DNA from: Bacteroidales bacterium
GTDB lineage: Bacteria; Bacteroidota; Bacteroidia; Bacteroidales; P3
Assembly: GCA_017962665.1 (NCBI GenBank)
Contig: JAGCUU010000040.1
Span: 1 to 62,916 of the forward strand
DNA length: 62,916 bases
Reading direction: 5' to 3'
Positions within the stretch are counted from its first letter, which is position 1. Every line of letters begins with the position of its first letter. Shown here one piece after another: positions 7,825 to 16,590 of this stretch. Under the pieces are notes generated by a model. It searched no databases. It had not been told where the DNA came from and saw only the letters and a program-made list of their open reading frames with translations. The position numbers and the translations under genes were made by a program.

Positions 7825-8418
7825 TCATTCCATAAGATTGTGGATCATAGCATAGACTGCAAGACCGGCAACAGACTTGATGCCGGTCTTGTGTGTTATG
7901 TTCTTACGATGGGAGTTTACAGTGTGGATTGAAATATTCAGTTTGTCGGCAATAGCTTTGCTACTCAACCCTCTGGCAACAAGAACCAGCACATCTGTCT
8001 CTCGTTCGCTAAGTTCATAGTTATCCGTCGATTCAGGTTCTTCATTGACGCAGGATATGGTATTGACCGCGTTTTTCAGCATAGTCATCATAGCACCGCG
8101 ACTGGCACGGATATCCAGTTTGAAACGGAAGTTTTCAAGCAACGAGGACTCCACATACTGATACAACAATGCCACCACAGGCATAGATGGACGCAGTCGG
8201 GCTATTGTCGCCATTTGCTGACGAGGAGTGGAAGAGAGCAGTGTCGGATTGACAAGCAGAATATCGGGACGCATGACCGGCAACCGTTCCTCGAGCAAGG
8301 AAGTGTCGTGCATAGGAGCCAGAATATTAAAACCGCCGTCTTGCTCCAGCAGAGAGCGTAAGCCCTCACAGACAATGTCGGACGGTTCAACAATCAAGAT
8401 TGATATAAGCGACCTCAT
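7825..8418 (-). CDS. LuxR-family regulator with degenerate receiver
   Basis: A response-regulator-shaped protein of 197 residues. The C-terminal LuxR HTH (about 130-190; ELSERETDVLVLVARGLSSKAIA, then IHTVNSHRKNI) is complete. The N-terminal receiver is degenerate: the acidic pair is Glu11-Pro12 and the phosphoacceptor position is Asn57 in LLVNPT, so classical phosphorylation is unlikely. I choose ATG 8418 over ATG 8439 because it gives an ATGA overlap with the upstream hemerythrin gene and a GGAG lies 6 nt before it. The pair is surely co-translated, which suggests that the hemerythrin protein feeds this regulator. Confidence 0.88.
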   Translation of the reverse strand: MRSLISILIVEPSDIVCEGLRSLLEQDGGFNILAPMHDTSLLEERLPVMRPDILLVNPTLLSSTPRQQMATIARLRPSMPVVALLYQYVESSLLENFRFKLDIRASRGAMMTMLKNAVNTISCVNEEPESTDNYELSERETDVLVLVARGLSSKAIADKLNISIHTVNSHRKNITHKTGIKSVAGLAVYAMIHNLME

Positions 8419-9095
8419 TTCATACTCCTTTCCAACCACTTGACATAAGGAATAAGAATCTTTTCCTCGATAAGCGCATGTTTCTTAATATCGGTAGACA
8501 GTTGGAGTATGTCGAAAACAAGTTCCATAGTCTCCTCTGACATGACATTGCCCGGAAGGTACTTATACACGATTTGTGTCAGGTCGTCAAGTTTGTCAAC
8601 CAATGCGGCATGAGATTTCCCTGAGTTGGACTTCGATGTTCCGCGAGGCCGTTTGCCCTGTTGGAGAGAGAGCAGATGCGGGAACTCGTTTTTCTCTTCT
8701 GAAAGGAAATGCTCGGTTATTTCATTTCTGAAATCGATGAAGAATTTTTTGAAAATATCGCCGCAACGCCCCCCGATGCAATCGGTTATATGGTTGACAT
8801 GGGTTCCTATATGGGGGAGTCGTTCCTCGGTATAGTAGCGGTGCGATGCCGTAAGATATGGCACAAGCGGGCTCATGTCGACAGAAGCCAAATCTTCTAT
8901 TTGCGGCAGATAGTCATCGAAGGTGTATAGATTACATATTAAGAGAATGAAATCGACCGGAACATTGGCGGTAGCACATACCTCACGCACCGACTTCTCG
9001 CCAAATCCAAGAGGGATGTCGAAGCGTGGCAAAAGGAGGATAATGTTGTAGTTGGCGGCTATGAGGTCGGCCAATTTCATACGTGAAGAGAACAT
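8415..9095 (-). CDS. hemerythrin-domain protein
   Basis: A 226-residue protein. Residues about 80-225 have hemerythrin-type di-iron ligand patterns: H in SHRYYTEERLPHIGTHV, E-H in EITEHFLSEEKNEFPHLL, and KKHALIEEKILIP near the end, so a four-helix O2, NO or redox-binding fold is likely, as in RIC/YtfE-type iron repair proteins. The first 75 residues (FGEKSVREVCATANV) look like a small helix-turn-helix-like lead domain. It shares an ATGA stop-start with the LuxR-type gene downstream, pointing to a two-protein sensing unit for oxygen, NO or iron. That role is inferred. Confidence 0.8.
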   Translation of the reverse strand: MFSSRMKLADLIAANYNIILLLPRFDIPLGFGEKSVREVCATANVPVDFILLICNLYTFDDYLPQIEDLASVDMSPLVPYLTASHRYYTEERLPHIGTHVNHITDCIGGRCGDIFKKFFIDFRNEITEHFLSEEKNEFPHLLSLQQGKRPRGTSKSNSGKSHAALVDKLDDLTQIVYKYLPGNVMSEETMELVFDILQLSTDIKKHALIEEKILIPYVKWLERSMK

Positions 9096-9107
9096 AAGCC
9101 TTGTCGT

Positions 9108-11630
9108 TTATTGTGATATATAAATACGTTTCACGCGGGGCGATACCGAGGTAAGGATTTCATAGGGAATAGTACCTGCTGCACTTGCCATGCGACAGAG
9201 TGACTCCGGAGAGCCGAAAATGACTACATCGTCACCTTCGGAACATTCAATGTCGGTGACATCGACAAAACACATATCCATGCAGATGCTGCCTACAATC
9301 ATAGCATCATGGCCTGCAATCGACATGACTCCGTTGCCATTGCCAAGCTGACGTGACAAGCCATCGGCATAGCCTATTGGAATAATTGCAATACGCGAAT
9401 CGCGTTCTGCACGCCAACGACGGTTGTAGCCCACAGTGTCACCTTCGGGTATGTCTTTGATTTGTGAAATCCGAGTCTTCAGGGTGCTTACCGGCATGAG
9501 TTTTTTCTGGATTTCCTCCTCTGGAGCAATGCCATACAGGCCTATGCCGAGTCGCACCATGTCAAACTGAGCCTCCGGGAAACGAGTAATACCCGACGAA
9601 TTAAGAATATGACATAAAATATCGTCGCGACCCAACAGACTCTTCAGGCGTGAAGAGCCTTTACTAAAATCATCTATCTGGCCACGTGTAAATTCGTCCA
9701 TGGCAGGATCCTCGCTGCAAGCCAGGTGTGAAAAAACAGATTTAACACAGAGTTGCGGGGCACAATCATGCAGTTGCGAGACCAAATCGTCCATGTCAGA
9801 AGAGCGGAATCCAAGGCGATGCATACCGGTATCCAATTCTATATGTATCGGCACAGACTGTTTCTGTTTTGCCACCAGTCTGACAGCGTCAGAGAAGAGT
9901 TTAAGAATACGGAAGCTGTAGATGTCTGGTTCCAGACCATAACGGATAATATTGTCGAAACTCTCCTCTTCAGGATTCATCACCATGATAGGGAGCTTTA
10001 TCCCGTTGCGACGCAGGTCGACACCTTCGTCGGCATAAGCGACAGTAAGATAGTCAACATGATTGAACTGAAGGGTATTGGCTATCTCTACCTTGCCTGC
10101 TCCATACGAAGAAGCTTTGACCATGGCCATGAGGCGTGTAGACGGCTTGATACGTGAACGATAGAAGTTCACGTTGTGCACCAGTGCATCAAGGTCGACC
10201 TCCATGACCGTCTCGTGACGTTTGCGTTGCAGTACCTTGGCTATGTTTTCGAATGAGAACATGCGTGCACCCTTCAAAAGAATCGTCTCGTTGTCGAAAT
10301 CAGAAAAAGGATGGCTCAGCAGGAAATCCCTAGTGGTTAGATAGAAGAAAGTGGTTATATCCTTGAAAAGCTCCTTGTTGCGTGAGAGAGCATCGCCTAT
10401 ACCCACCAGTTTGGTAATACCGCGACGGACTATCAGCGAGGCCACCTGGGAGTATAGTTCCTGTTCCGGAAGACCCGTCTGGACAAAGTCGCTCAAGATA
10501 AGAGTCTTGTTGAAATGCTGTTGTTCATGCTGCACGAAATCCAATGCGATAGAGAGAGAATTGAGGTCAAGGCTATAGCTGTCGTTTATAAGCAGACAGT
10601 TGTTGATACCCTCATCCATTTCAAGACGCATAGCCACGGGTAGCAGCTGATGGCAACGGGATGCTACGACTTCACTGTCATAACCAAGGAACAGCATGAG
10701 TGTGATGCAGTGCATGGCGTTTTCGACCGAGGCACGATCCACGAACGGTATTTCCACAGAAAAAGAGCCTTCGGACAATGGACAGAGATTTGAGCCATTA
10801 AGTTTGACAGACAACGTGGTGCTATGAGTATTCACGTGTGTTTCCAACAGTTGCACCGGATTTTCAGACGAGGTACCCCATGTGAAGCGGTTGAGTTTCT
10901 TGAGACCGTCTATACTTGAGATGGAAGAATGGATATCTTTGTGGTCGAGGCAATAGATAAGTACTTCGCAATGAGTGAAGAGCTGAAGTTTCTCAGCTAT
11001 TTTCTGGCTTCTTGTAAGGAAATTCTCGTCATGAGCCTGGCCAATATTGGTAAAGATACCTATAGAAGGTTGTATGACATTGCGCAAGGCATCCATTTCG
11101 CCTGTCTCCGATATGCCTGCCTCAAATACGGCGAAGTCATGTTCGGCGGAGAGCTGCCATACAGACAGAGGTACGCCTATTTGCGAGTTGTAGCTCTTTG
11201 GGTTTGCCACGACATGGTGATCGGGTGACAGGAGTTGCACTATCCAGTCCTTGACAATAGTCTTGCCATTGCTCCCAGTGACACCCACTACAGGAAGATT
11301 GAATTGTGAGCGGCGGTAGGCGGCAAGGTGCTGTAGTGAAGCCACCACATCGGAGACGAACCAAAAATTGGCATCTTGCAGAGCGAGCAGTTTTGCTCGA
11401 AGACTCTCGTCAACCATGGAGCTGACAACAAAATTGCGAACGCCCTTAGCATACAATTCAGGTATATAGCGGGCTCCGTTGTTACGTTTCGTAGGTATGG
11501 CGAAGAAGAACGTGCACTGCGGGTCTGACAACTGACGGCTGTCGGTAAGCAAGCGCAGGCATTCAGCCTCCGCGGCTACGATACGGGTATCGGAGGATTT
11601 GATGATAGCGGATATGTCGGAGACAGTCAT
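9108..11630 (-). CDS. murF-alr: MurF-alanine racemase fusion
   Basis: A bifunctional peptidoglycan enzyme of 840 residues. The N-terminal half is UDP-MurNAc-tripeptide:D-Ala-D-Ala ligase, with ATP motif TGSNGKT (118-124) and NDSYSLD. The C-terminal half is PLP-dependent alanine racemase: Lys505 in MVKASSYGAG forms the Schiff base and Tyr735 in TVGYNRRWRA is the second catalytic base. D-Ala is thus made on the same chain that uses D-Ala-D-Ala. This fusion is known in Bacteroidota. I choose ATG 11630, not 11675, because its ATG overlaps the TGA of the upstream DUF2851 gene (ATGA). Confidence 0.95.
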   Translation of the reverse strand: MTVSDISAIIKSSDTRIVAAEAECLRLLTDSRQLSDPQCTFFFAIPTKRNNGARYIPELYAKGVRNFVVSSMVDESLRAKLLALQDANFWFVSDVVASLQHLAAYRRSQFNLPVVGVTGSNGKTIVKDWIVQLLSPDHHVVANPKSYNSQIGVPLSVWQLSAEHDFAVFEAGISETGEMDALRNVIQPSIGIFTNIGQAHDENFLTRSQKIAEKLQLFTHCEVLIYCLDHKDIHSSISSIDGLKKLNRFTWGTSSENPVQLLETHVNTHSTTLSVKLNGSNLCPLSEGSFSVEIPFVDRASVENAMHCITLMLFLGYDSEVVASRCHQLLPVAMRLEMDEGINNCLLINDSYSLDLNSLSIALDFVQHEQQHFNKTLILSDFVQTGLPEQELYSQVASLIVRRGITKLVGIGDALSRNKELFKDITTFFYLTTRDFLLSHPFSDFDNETILLKGARMFSFENIAKVLQRKRHETVMEVDLDALVHNVNFYRSRIKPSTRLMAMVKASSYGAGKVEIANTLQFNHVDYLTVAYADEGVDLRRNGIKLPIMVMNPEEESFDNIIRYGLEPDIYSFRILKLFSDAVRLVAKQKQSVPIHIELDTGMHRLGFRSSDMDDLVSQLHDCAPQLCVKSVFSHLACSEDPAMDEFTRGQIDDFSKGSSRLKSLLGRDDILCHILNSSGITRFPEAQFDMVRLGIGLYGIAPEEEIQKKLMPVSTLKTRISQIKDIPEGDTVGYNRRWRAERDSRIAIIPIGYADGLSRQLGNGNGVMSIAGHDAMIVGSICMDMCFVDVTDIECSEGDDVVIFGSPESLCRMASAAGTIPYEILTSVSPRVKRIYISQ

Positions 11631-12901
11631 TTTTTTGTTTTTATTAATCGGAATGCAAACTGACAGTCGAGACATCCTTGTCTGCTGCAGTATTCGTTAT
11701 AGCGTTGAATCAGTGCCTGAGATTCGGCAGCATTAGAGGGTCGTATGTTTTCATCCTTCCACAGTCTCACAATGCGGTTAGACTCTGGAGGAAGCTGCTG
11801 AAGCAGAGAGAAAGCCCTATCTTTGTATTTTTGGTTGTCATGAGCCATGCCATAGTAGCAGAGCAGAGGAACCCAGGCATTAATAAGTATATTGTTAACA
11901 AGACTCTTGCCGAAGTTTTTGGGAGAGCATTCGACAGGTTTGTCGAAATTATAATGAGTATCCCAATAGTCGGACGCACGGACATCGAAGAGACCATACA
12001 GTTCCTTGACGTCGTCAGTCTCCAGCAAGTGGGAGAACAGGTTTGATGAGCGAGTCACAAGATTTGCGAACTGACTTATTCGCAACGTTGGGAAGCTTGG
12101 CGGACGTATGCGGAAGAATTTCCACAGATGTCCCGGCATTGGATTGAGTTTGTGAGCTATGCGGACAAGGTCGTATTTTTCTTTCAGCTCCCTCGGAAAA
12201 TCGTCAGCGAACTCCTGTTCCAACAAGCCCGCCTGTCCGAAATAGAGAGCTTCCACACGTAAAGGGCTGTCTTTAATTTTAGCCGCCAACTTCATTGGGG
12301 TTATTTTTGCCAGGAGTTCGAAAGGAAAAGCATTGGTCTTTCCGCCGAAATAGCGGGCAGTGAGGATGTAGCATGTCTCTTCCCAGCTGCCGTGAGTTTC
12401 CTTCAGTATACGTTGCACGTCGTCGGTTTTACGCTGCATACGTTCCACTATCATGCGATCCTGGCTTAGATGGAACAGGAAATCTGGAATATCCTTCAAT
12501 CGGTTGGAGCAAAGGATAGGCTGACGGGATGAAATAAGTTCGTCGTAGTTGTCCCACACATATTCAGGAATAGCGTCGGCAATCTTTAGCGTCGGCATCC
12601 GTTTGCCATTCTGCAGTACTATATCCGTGTCATTTACATAGACCACATGGAGGATGACATTGTTATATGCCTCGTCCGACGAGTGGTGATGTGCATTCCA
12701 ATCGGAAGCCTTGACATGTACCTCCACATTGCCAGCCCAATGTATGCCTCCGATGACGAGACGTGCATCGAAAAAATCGGGACCGGCATCGCGATTCAGT
12801 TCACCGGCACGTTCCACAACGATAGGCTGGCCATCAACGGTGGTCAGCGGACCATCGAGAAGGCGGTGTTGCCATACATATTGCAGAAACGCTTCCGTCA
12901 T
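11627..12901 (-). CDS. DUF2851 family protein
   Basis: A 424-residue cytoplasmic protein of the DUF2851 family, function unknown. Family marks are an N-terminal FLQYVWQHRLLDG, DAGPDFFDARL (about 40-50), and WAGNVEVHVKASDW followed by an HHHS stretch and NNVILHVVY, a charged-residue pattern reminiscent of nuclease folds but not proven. It is translationally coupled (ATGA) to murF-alr, a pairing that suggests joint expression rather than joint function. Heptamer repeats (12917-12944) end 15 nt upstream of its ATG. Confidence 0.85.
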   Translation of the reverse strand: MTEAFLQYVWQHRLLDGPLTTVDGQPIVVERAGELNRDAGPDFFDARLVIGGIHWAGNVEVHVKASDWNAHHHSSDEAYNNVILHVVYVNDTDIVLQNGKRMPTLKIADAIPEYVWDNYDELISSRQPILCSNRLKDIPDFLFHLSQDRMIVERMQRKTDDVQRILKETHGSWEETCYILTARYFGGKTNAFPFELLAKITPMKLAAKIKDSPLRVEALYFGQAGLLEQEFADDFPRELKEKYDLVRIAHKLNPMPGHLWKFFRIRPPSFPTLRISQFANLVTRSSNLFSHLLETDDVKELYGLFDVRASDYWDTHYNFDKPVECSPKNFGKSLVNNILINAWVPLLCYYGMAHDNQKYKDRAFSLLQQLPPESNRIVRLWKDENIRPSNAAESQALIQRYNEYCSRQGCLDCQFAFRLIKTKK

Positions 12902-12916
12902 AGGGCACCGAAATTT

Positions 12917-12944
12917 GGTTATTGGTTAACGGTTATTGGTTAAT
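12917..12944. repeat. GGTTAAN heptamer tandem repeat, DUF2851 leader
   Basis: Four tandem 7-mers: GGTTATT, GGTTAAC, GGTTATT, GGTTAAT. They alternate strictly, so a 14-bp unit is also present twice. They sit 15 nt upstream of the DUF2851 ATG. Confidence 0.7.
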
Positions 12945-13018
12945 GACAATTATACACTTATAGTCAATAAGATAAAAAGACACAGGACCATTAATGGAAT
13001 TCCCCTTTACAATATGGG

Positions 13019-14179
13019 CTAACTAAAAAGGTCTTTCATTTTGTCAAAGAACCCGCGTTCCTGACGAGAAGGATTAGGCTGGAAGTCCGGCAGTTTGTTT
13101 ATTTGTTCAAGCAGAGCCCGTTCCTCTTTTGTAAGAGACTTCGGGACCCATACATTGATGCTTACCAAAAGGTCACCACGCGAATAGCCGTTAATATCGG
13201 GAAGGCCCTTGCCTTTCAGACGTATAACCTTGCCTGAAGGAGTACCTTGCTCGATTTTTACGCGCACCTTGCCACCCAGCGTCGGTATTTCAATAGAGGC
13301 ACCCAGAGCGGCATCGGCATAGGTGACAAAAGCATTATAGAAGAGGTTGTTCTCCTGACGTTCGAATAACTCGTGAGGAATCTCTTCGACCTGAATAATA
13401 AGGTCACCGTTGACACCCCCGTGAGGCGCCGCGTTTCCTTGGCCTCGCATCGAGAGGTTCATTCCGTCACTGACGCCGGCAGGGATATGGATAGTAATGA
13501 TGTCCTCTGCTTTGACAATACCCTCTCCGTTGCAATCGTGGCACTTGTCTTTAATAATGCGTCCCTGGCCACCACAGTAGGGGCATACCGACTGTGTCTG
13601 CATCTGTCCGAAGAGCGAGCGACGCATCTCGGTGACAACACCGGAGCCATGACAGTGCGAGCAAGTCTCATAGCTGTTGTTACGGGCTCCTGTGCCGCCG
13701 CAGTTCTTGCATGGCACATATTTGTTGACCTTGATTTTTTTCTCTACTCCCTGATTAATCTCCTCAAGAGTAAGTTTCACCTTGATGCGAAGATTAGAGC
13801 CGTGTGACACAGGTCTACCACCTCGAGATCGGGTGTCACCAAAACCGCCAAAGCTAAAACCTCCACCGCCACCAAAAAAGTCGCCGAAGATGCTTCCGAA
13901 GGAGGAGAATATGTCATCCATCGACATACCCTGGCCTCCGAAACCGCCAGCGCCGTCAAGACCTGCATGGCCAAACTGGTCGTAGCGAGCCTTTTTGTCG
14001 GGGTTGCTAAGCACATCGTATGCTTCGGCAGCCTCCTTGAATTTCTCCTCAGCCTCCTTATCGCCCGGGTTACGGTCGGGGTGATATTTCAAAGCCAACT
14101 TACGGTAAGCCTTCTTCAGGTCGTCTGGAGAAACATTCTTGTCGACACCAAGCACCTCATAATAATCTCTTTTTGCCAT
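13019..14179 (-). CDS. dnaJ: chaperone DnaJ
   Basis: Type I Hsp40 co-chaperone, 386 residues. The J-domain with the HPD motif (YHPDRNPGD) opens the protein and would stimulate DnaK's ATPase; a Gly/Phe-rich linker with [14 protein letters not shown] follows; four zinc-binding repeats [32 protein letters not shown] are intact; the C-terminal substrate domains are full length. It lies 26 nt downstream of grpE and is surely co-transcribed. No CIRCE-type element is seen upstream of grpE. Confidence 0.97.
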   Translation of the reverse strand: MAKRDYYEVLGVDKNVSPDDLKKAYRKLALKYHPDRNPGDKEAEEKFKEAAEAYDVLSNPDKKARYDQFGHAGLDGAGGFGGQGMSMDDIFSSFGSIFGDFFGGGGGFSFGGFGDTRSRGGRPVSHGSNLRIKVKLTLEEINQGVEKKIKVNKYVPCKNCGGTGARNNSYETCSHCHGSGVVTEMRRSLFGQMQTQSVCPYCGGQGRIIKDKCHDCNGEGIVKAEDIITIHIPAGVSDGMNLSMRGQGNAAPHGGVNGDLIIQVEEIPHELFERQENNLFYNAFVTYADAALGASIEIPTLGGKVRVKIEQGTPSGKVIRLKGKGLPDINGYSRGDLLVSINVWVPKSLTKEERALLEQINKLPDFQPNPSRQERGFFDKMKDLFS

Positions 14180-14205
14180 AATATTAGCGCTCTAAATAAT
14201 TCAAA

Positions 14206-14823
14206 TTAATTTGCAACAACGACCTGCGCAAAGCGTATTACTTCGTCATTGAGGAAATAGCCTTTTTTCACCACGTCAATCACCGTACCTTTAGCTTCTG
14301 GAGTAGGGGCAGGAATTTGTGTTATAGCCTCATGGAAGTTCTCGTCGAATTTTTCGCCCTTAGCCTCCATTGGTTTCAGTCCCTTTTGTTGGAGAGCGTT
14401 AAGCATGTTTTTAAGGATAAGCTGCATACCCTCTTTGGCTGTGTCATCGTCTGCCAAATTGGCAAGAGCACGTTCCATATCGTCAATAACAGGCAGCATA
14501 AGTTTGATGACATCCTTACCTCCATTGAGAATCAGGTTCGTTTTCTCCAATGCTGTACGTTTACGGTAGTTCTCGTATTCCGAGTAGATACGCATATACT
14601 TGTCATTCATTTCGGCAAGTTTCATACCCATCTGCTCAACTTTCTCGTTCAATGCCTCTGCACGCTGTTCTGCACGACGTTTGCGGGCACGACGATTATT
14701 GACCTCCTTGTTTTCCGTGGAAGTTTTCTCCTGCTCCACTTTTGGCTCCGACTGCTGAGTTTGGGTCTCTGCAGTTTCATTCTGAGAATCTTTTTCGGGT
14801 TCTATATGTTCATTTTTCTCCAT
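14206..14823 (-). CDS. grpE: nucleotide exchange factor GrpE
   Basis: Releases ADP from DnaK. It has 205 residues: an acidic, Gln/Glu/Thr-rich disordered start (1-50), a long coiled-coil helix (about 50-115, with RRARKRRAEQRAEAL and MRIYSEYENYRKRTALEK), then the four-helix and beta-wing part with VIDDMERAL and the terminal GYFLNDEVIRFAQVVVAN. It is the first gene of the grpE-dnaJ pair; dnaK is not in the window. Confidence 0.95.
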   Translation of the reverse strand: MEKNEHIEPEKDSQNETAETQTQQSEPKVEQEKTSTENKEVNNRRARKRRAEQRAEALNEKVEQMGMKLAEMNDKYMRIYSEYENYRKRTALEKTNLILNGGKDVIKLMLPVIDDMERALANLADDDTAKEGMQLILKNMLNALQQKGLKPMEAKGEKFDENFHEAITQIPAPTPEAKGTVIDVVKKGYFLNDEVIRFAQVVVAN

Positions 14824-14908
14824 ATCTAATAAATATATTTATACTTATATTATAAAAGCAAGAAACAAGCCATTGGGCGACGAATGACAATTTGTCATTA
14901 TGGCAGGA

Positions 14909-16471
14909 CTAATCTCTTGGCAGGTTTAGAAATACAGCCGATGGAGAGTCAGGTCTTATTGTGTCGAGCCACCTGAATCCAGAAAGCCTGCGTTCCCCTT
15001 CAGGCAATTTATCCGGAGGATACATCTTCATGTCGGGCGAACCGAAAGTAGAGAATCGTCGTGGGCGTCTATTCTTAAAATATATACGCATGTCGGAACC
15101 GACACCGGCATTTATGCCAAGCAATGATCGATGTATTACTTTAGTCGTATCGTCAGCCCGGTATATTGTCTCCTGTTCTTCGTCCAACACATAGTACACC
15201 ATGTGTGCCGAGCCCAATATATCAGCATATAAAGGTTCGCTTCTAAGACAATGCACCACTGCATTAGCGCCCTTGACTTGATTGTATTTCAGTGAGTCGA
15301 CCTTTTCAATAGCGAAAACATTGCCTCGTAGGTGTATCAGGTTTACACCTGCAGAGTCAAAAAAGCAATGTATTGTGTCGGACAGACACTGATAATCGTT
15401 GTACCAAACCACGGGTTTATGGTAAAGTGACACTGTGGAGTCGGGGGCCGAATAGTACAGCGAGTCACATACAGCCTGTGCATCGTTGCGGAAAAGACGT
15501 ACGTTGCGATAAGCCTTTGCAGAAGAAAAGTGGCGGTTTTCGTCATTGACAGCCCAAATGGTGTCAGCATGCATGAAAAGGGAGTCCCCCTTGTCGACGA
15601 AAACGATGAGAGCCGAATCGGTGACAAACGACGAGCGTGAGTTTTGATCCGTCACCCCAACCTGTCCAGAACAGGTGACATCATTTAGTGTGTCGACAAT
15701 GACCACATTGCCGAATGCCCTTCCATACTCAGTACGGTCGTTAAAAAATAGAGTATCGGCAGTAAGAATCTTCTCACGGTTGGTGAGACGGGTCGCCTTG
15801 AACGAGGAGGCATCGTGTGATTTTGTGTTATAAGTACCGTCTTCACTATATACTGTTGACGAGTCGGACACTATGGATGAAGGAGAAATGAAAACAGCCA
15901 AACCCGATGCAGTATTATAGAGCAGTGTATCAGTATAGAGCCAGGAGTTGGAGTCATGCAGCACCACATTGTTGAAAAGGTATATATCGCGACTGTCGGA
16001 ATGGTAAAAGCCTTTTTCGCTGTCAAGAGTAGCGCTATCGTGCACCGTATGTCCCCAATGGAAGTAAGAGGCCGTAAATGTATTACGGTCGTAAGACAGG
16101 ATATCTGTTTTCAGCAAGGTCTTGCCATCCTTCAGACGGACAGTGTCGCCCCAAATATCGGCGATACGAGTTGTGCCGTCGTATATAGCCATTGTGCCGA
16201 AAATAACCGTAGTGTCAGTAATGTCAATCCTCACATTGCCATAGGCGTTGAAAATGTTGTTCTTTGTATCAAAAGTCGCCGAGTCCGTAACCAGAGTCAT
16301 ACCATCGTGCTTGGCTATGACATTCCTGTAAAGAATCCAAATATCAGAATTATCCGGATCACGCGATCCCATATCTGCCACATATTCGATCACCCGCTGA
16401 GCCCGGAGTGTCAAGGGGCAAGGAGATAACAGCAACACAAATAATATGATTCTCAACAATCTTTCAAACAT
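14909..16471 (-). CDS. OstA-like (LptA/LptD N-terminal-type) protein
   Basis: An exported protein of 520 residues with a signal peptide (ILFVLLLSPCPLTLRAQ). The rest is a long run of repeated beta strands with the OstA pattern: D-S-A-T-F/L-x-x... , AYGNVRI, ADTLFFND, AFGNVVIVD, CDSLYYS. It resembles the beta-jellyroll of LptA extended along the chain, so a role in carrying LPS to the outer membrane is likely; there is no LptD barrel. I start it at ATG 16471 (MFERLL), since the 11 residues from ATG 16504 precede a normal signal peptide and a -7 promoter match (CAAAAATA, 16494-16501) overlaps them. Confidence 0.85.
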   Translation of the reverse strand: MFERLLRIILFVLLLSPCPLTLRAQRVIEYVADMGSRDPDNSDIWILYRNVIAKHDGMTLVTDSATFDTKNNIFNAYGNVRIDITDTTVIFGTMAIYDGTTRIADIWGDTVRLKDGKTLLKTDILSYDRNTFTASYFHWGHTVHDSATLDSEKGFYHSDSRDIYLFNNVVLHDSNSWLYTDTLLYNTASGLAVFISPSSIVSDSSTVYSEDGTYNTKSHDASSFKATRLTNREKILTADTLFFNDRTEYGRAFGNVVIVDTLNDVTCSGQVGVTDQNSRSSFVTDSALIVFVDKGDSLFMHADTIWAVNDENRHFSSAKAYRNVRLFRNDAQAVCDSLYYSAPDSTVSLYHKPVVWYNDYQCLSDTIHCFFDSAGVNLIHLRGNVFAIEKVDSLKYNQVKGANAVVHCLRSEPLYADILGSAHMVYYVLDEEQETIYRADDTTKVIHRSLLGINAGVGSDMRIYFKNRRPRRFSTFGSPDMKMYPPDKLPEGERRLSGFRWLDTIRPDSPSAVFLNLPRD

Positions 16472-16530
16472 ATAACAAGATAGAATGAAGTTGCAAAAAT
16501 ACAAAAAAAAGGCGAGAAAACTACATGGTA

Positions 16531-16564
16531 TAAAAAAAAGAAGATTCCCAAGACAGGAATCTTC
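16531..16564 (-). terminator. terminator of the porP-gldJ unit
   Basis: On minus, stem GAAGATTCC/GGAATCTTC (arms 16564-16556 and 16548-16540, 7-nt loop) is followed by a T8 run (16539-16532). It lies 27 nt after the gldJ stop and separates it from the ostA-like gene. Confidence 0.88.
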
Positions 16565-16590
16565 CTTTTATATCATAACTAATTCAGTGA

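Noticed and set aside
7810-7825. hairpin between SulP and LuxR stops as terminator
   Set aside because: 7-bp arms with 2-nt loop and no T-run in either direction; too weak to call.
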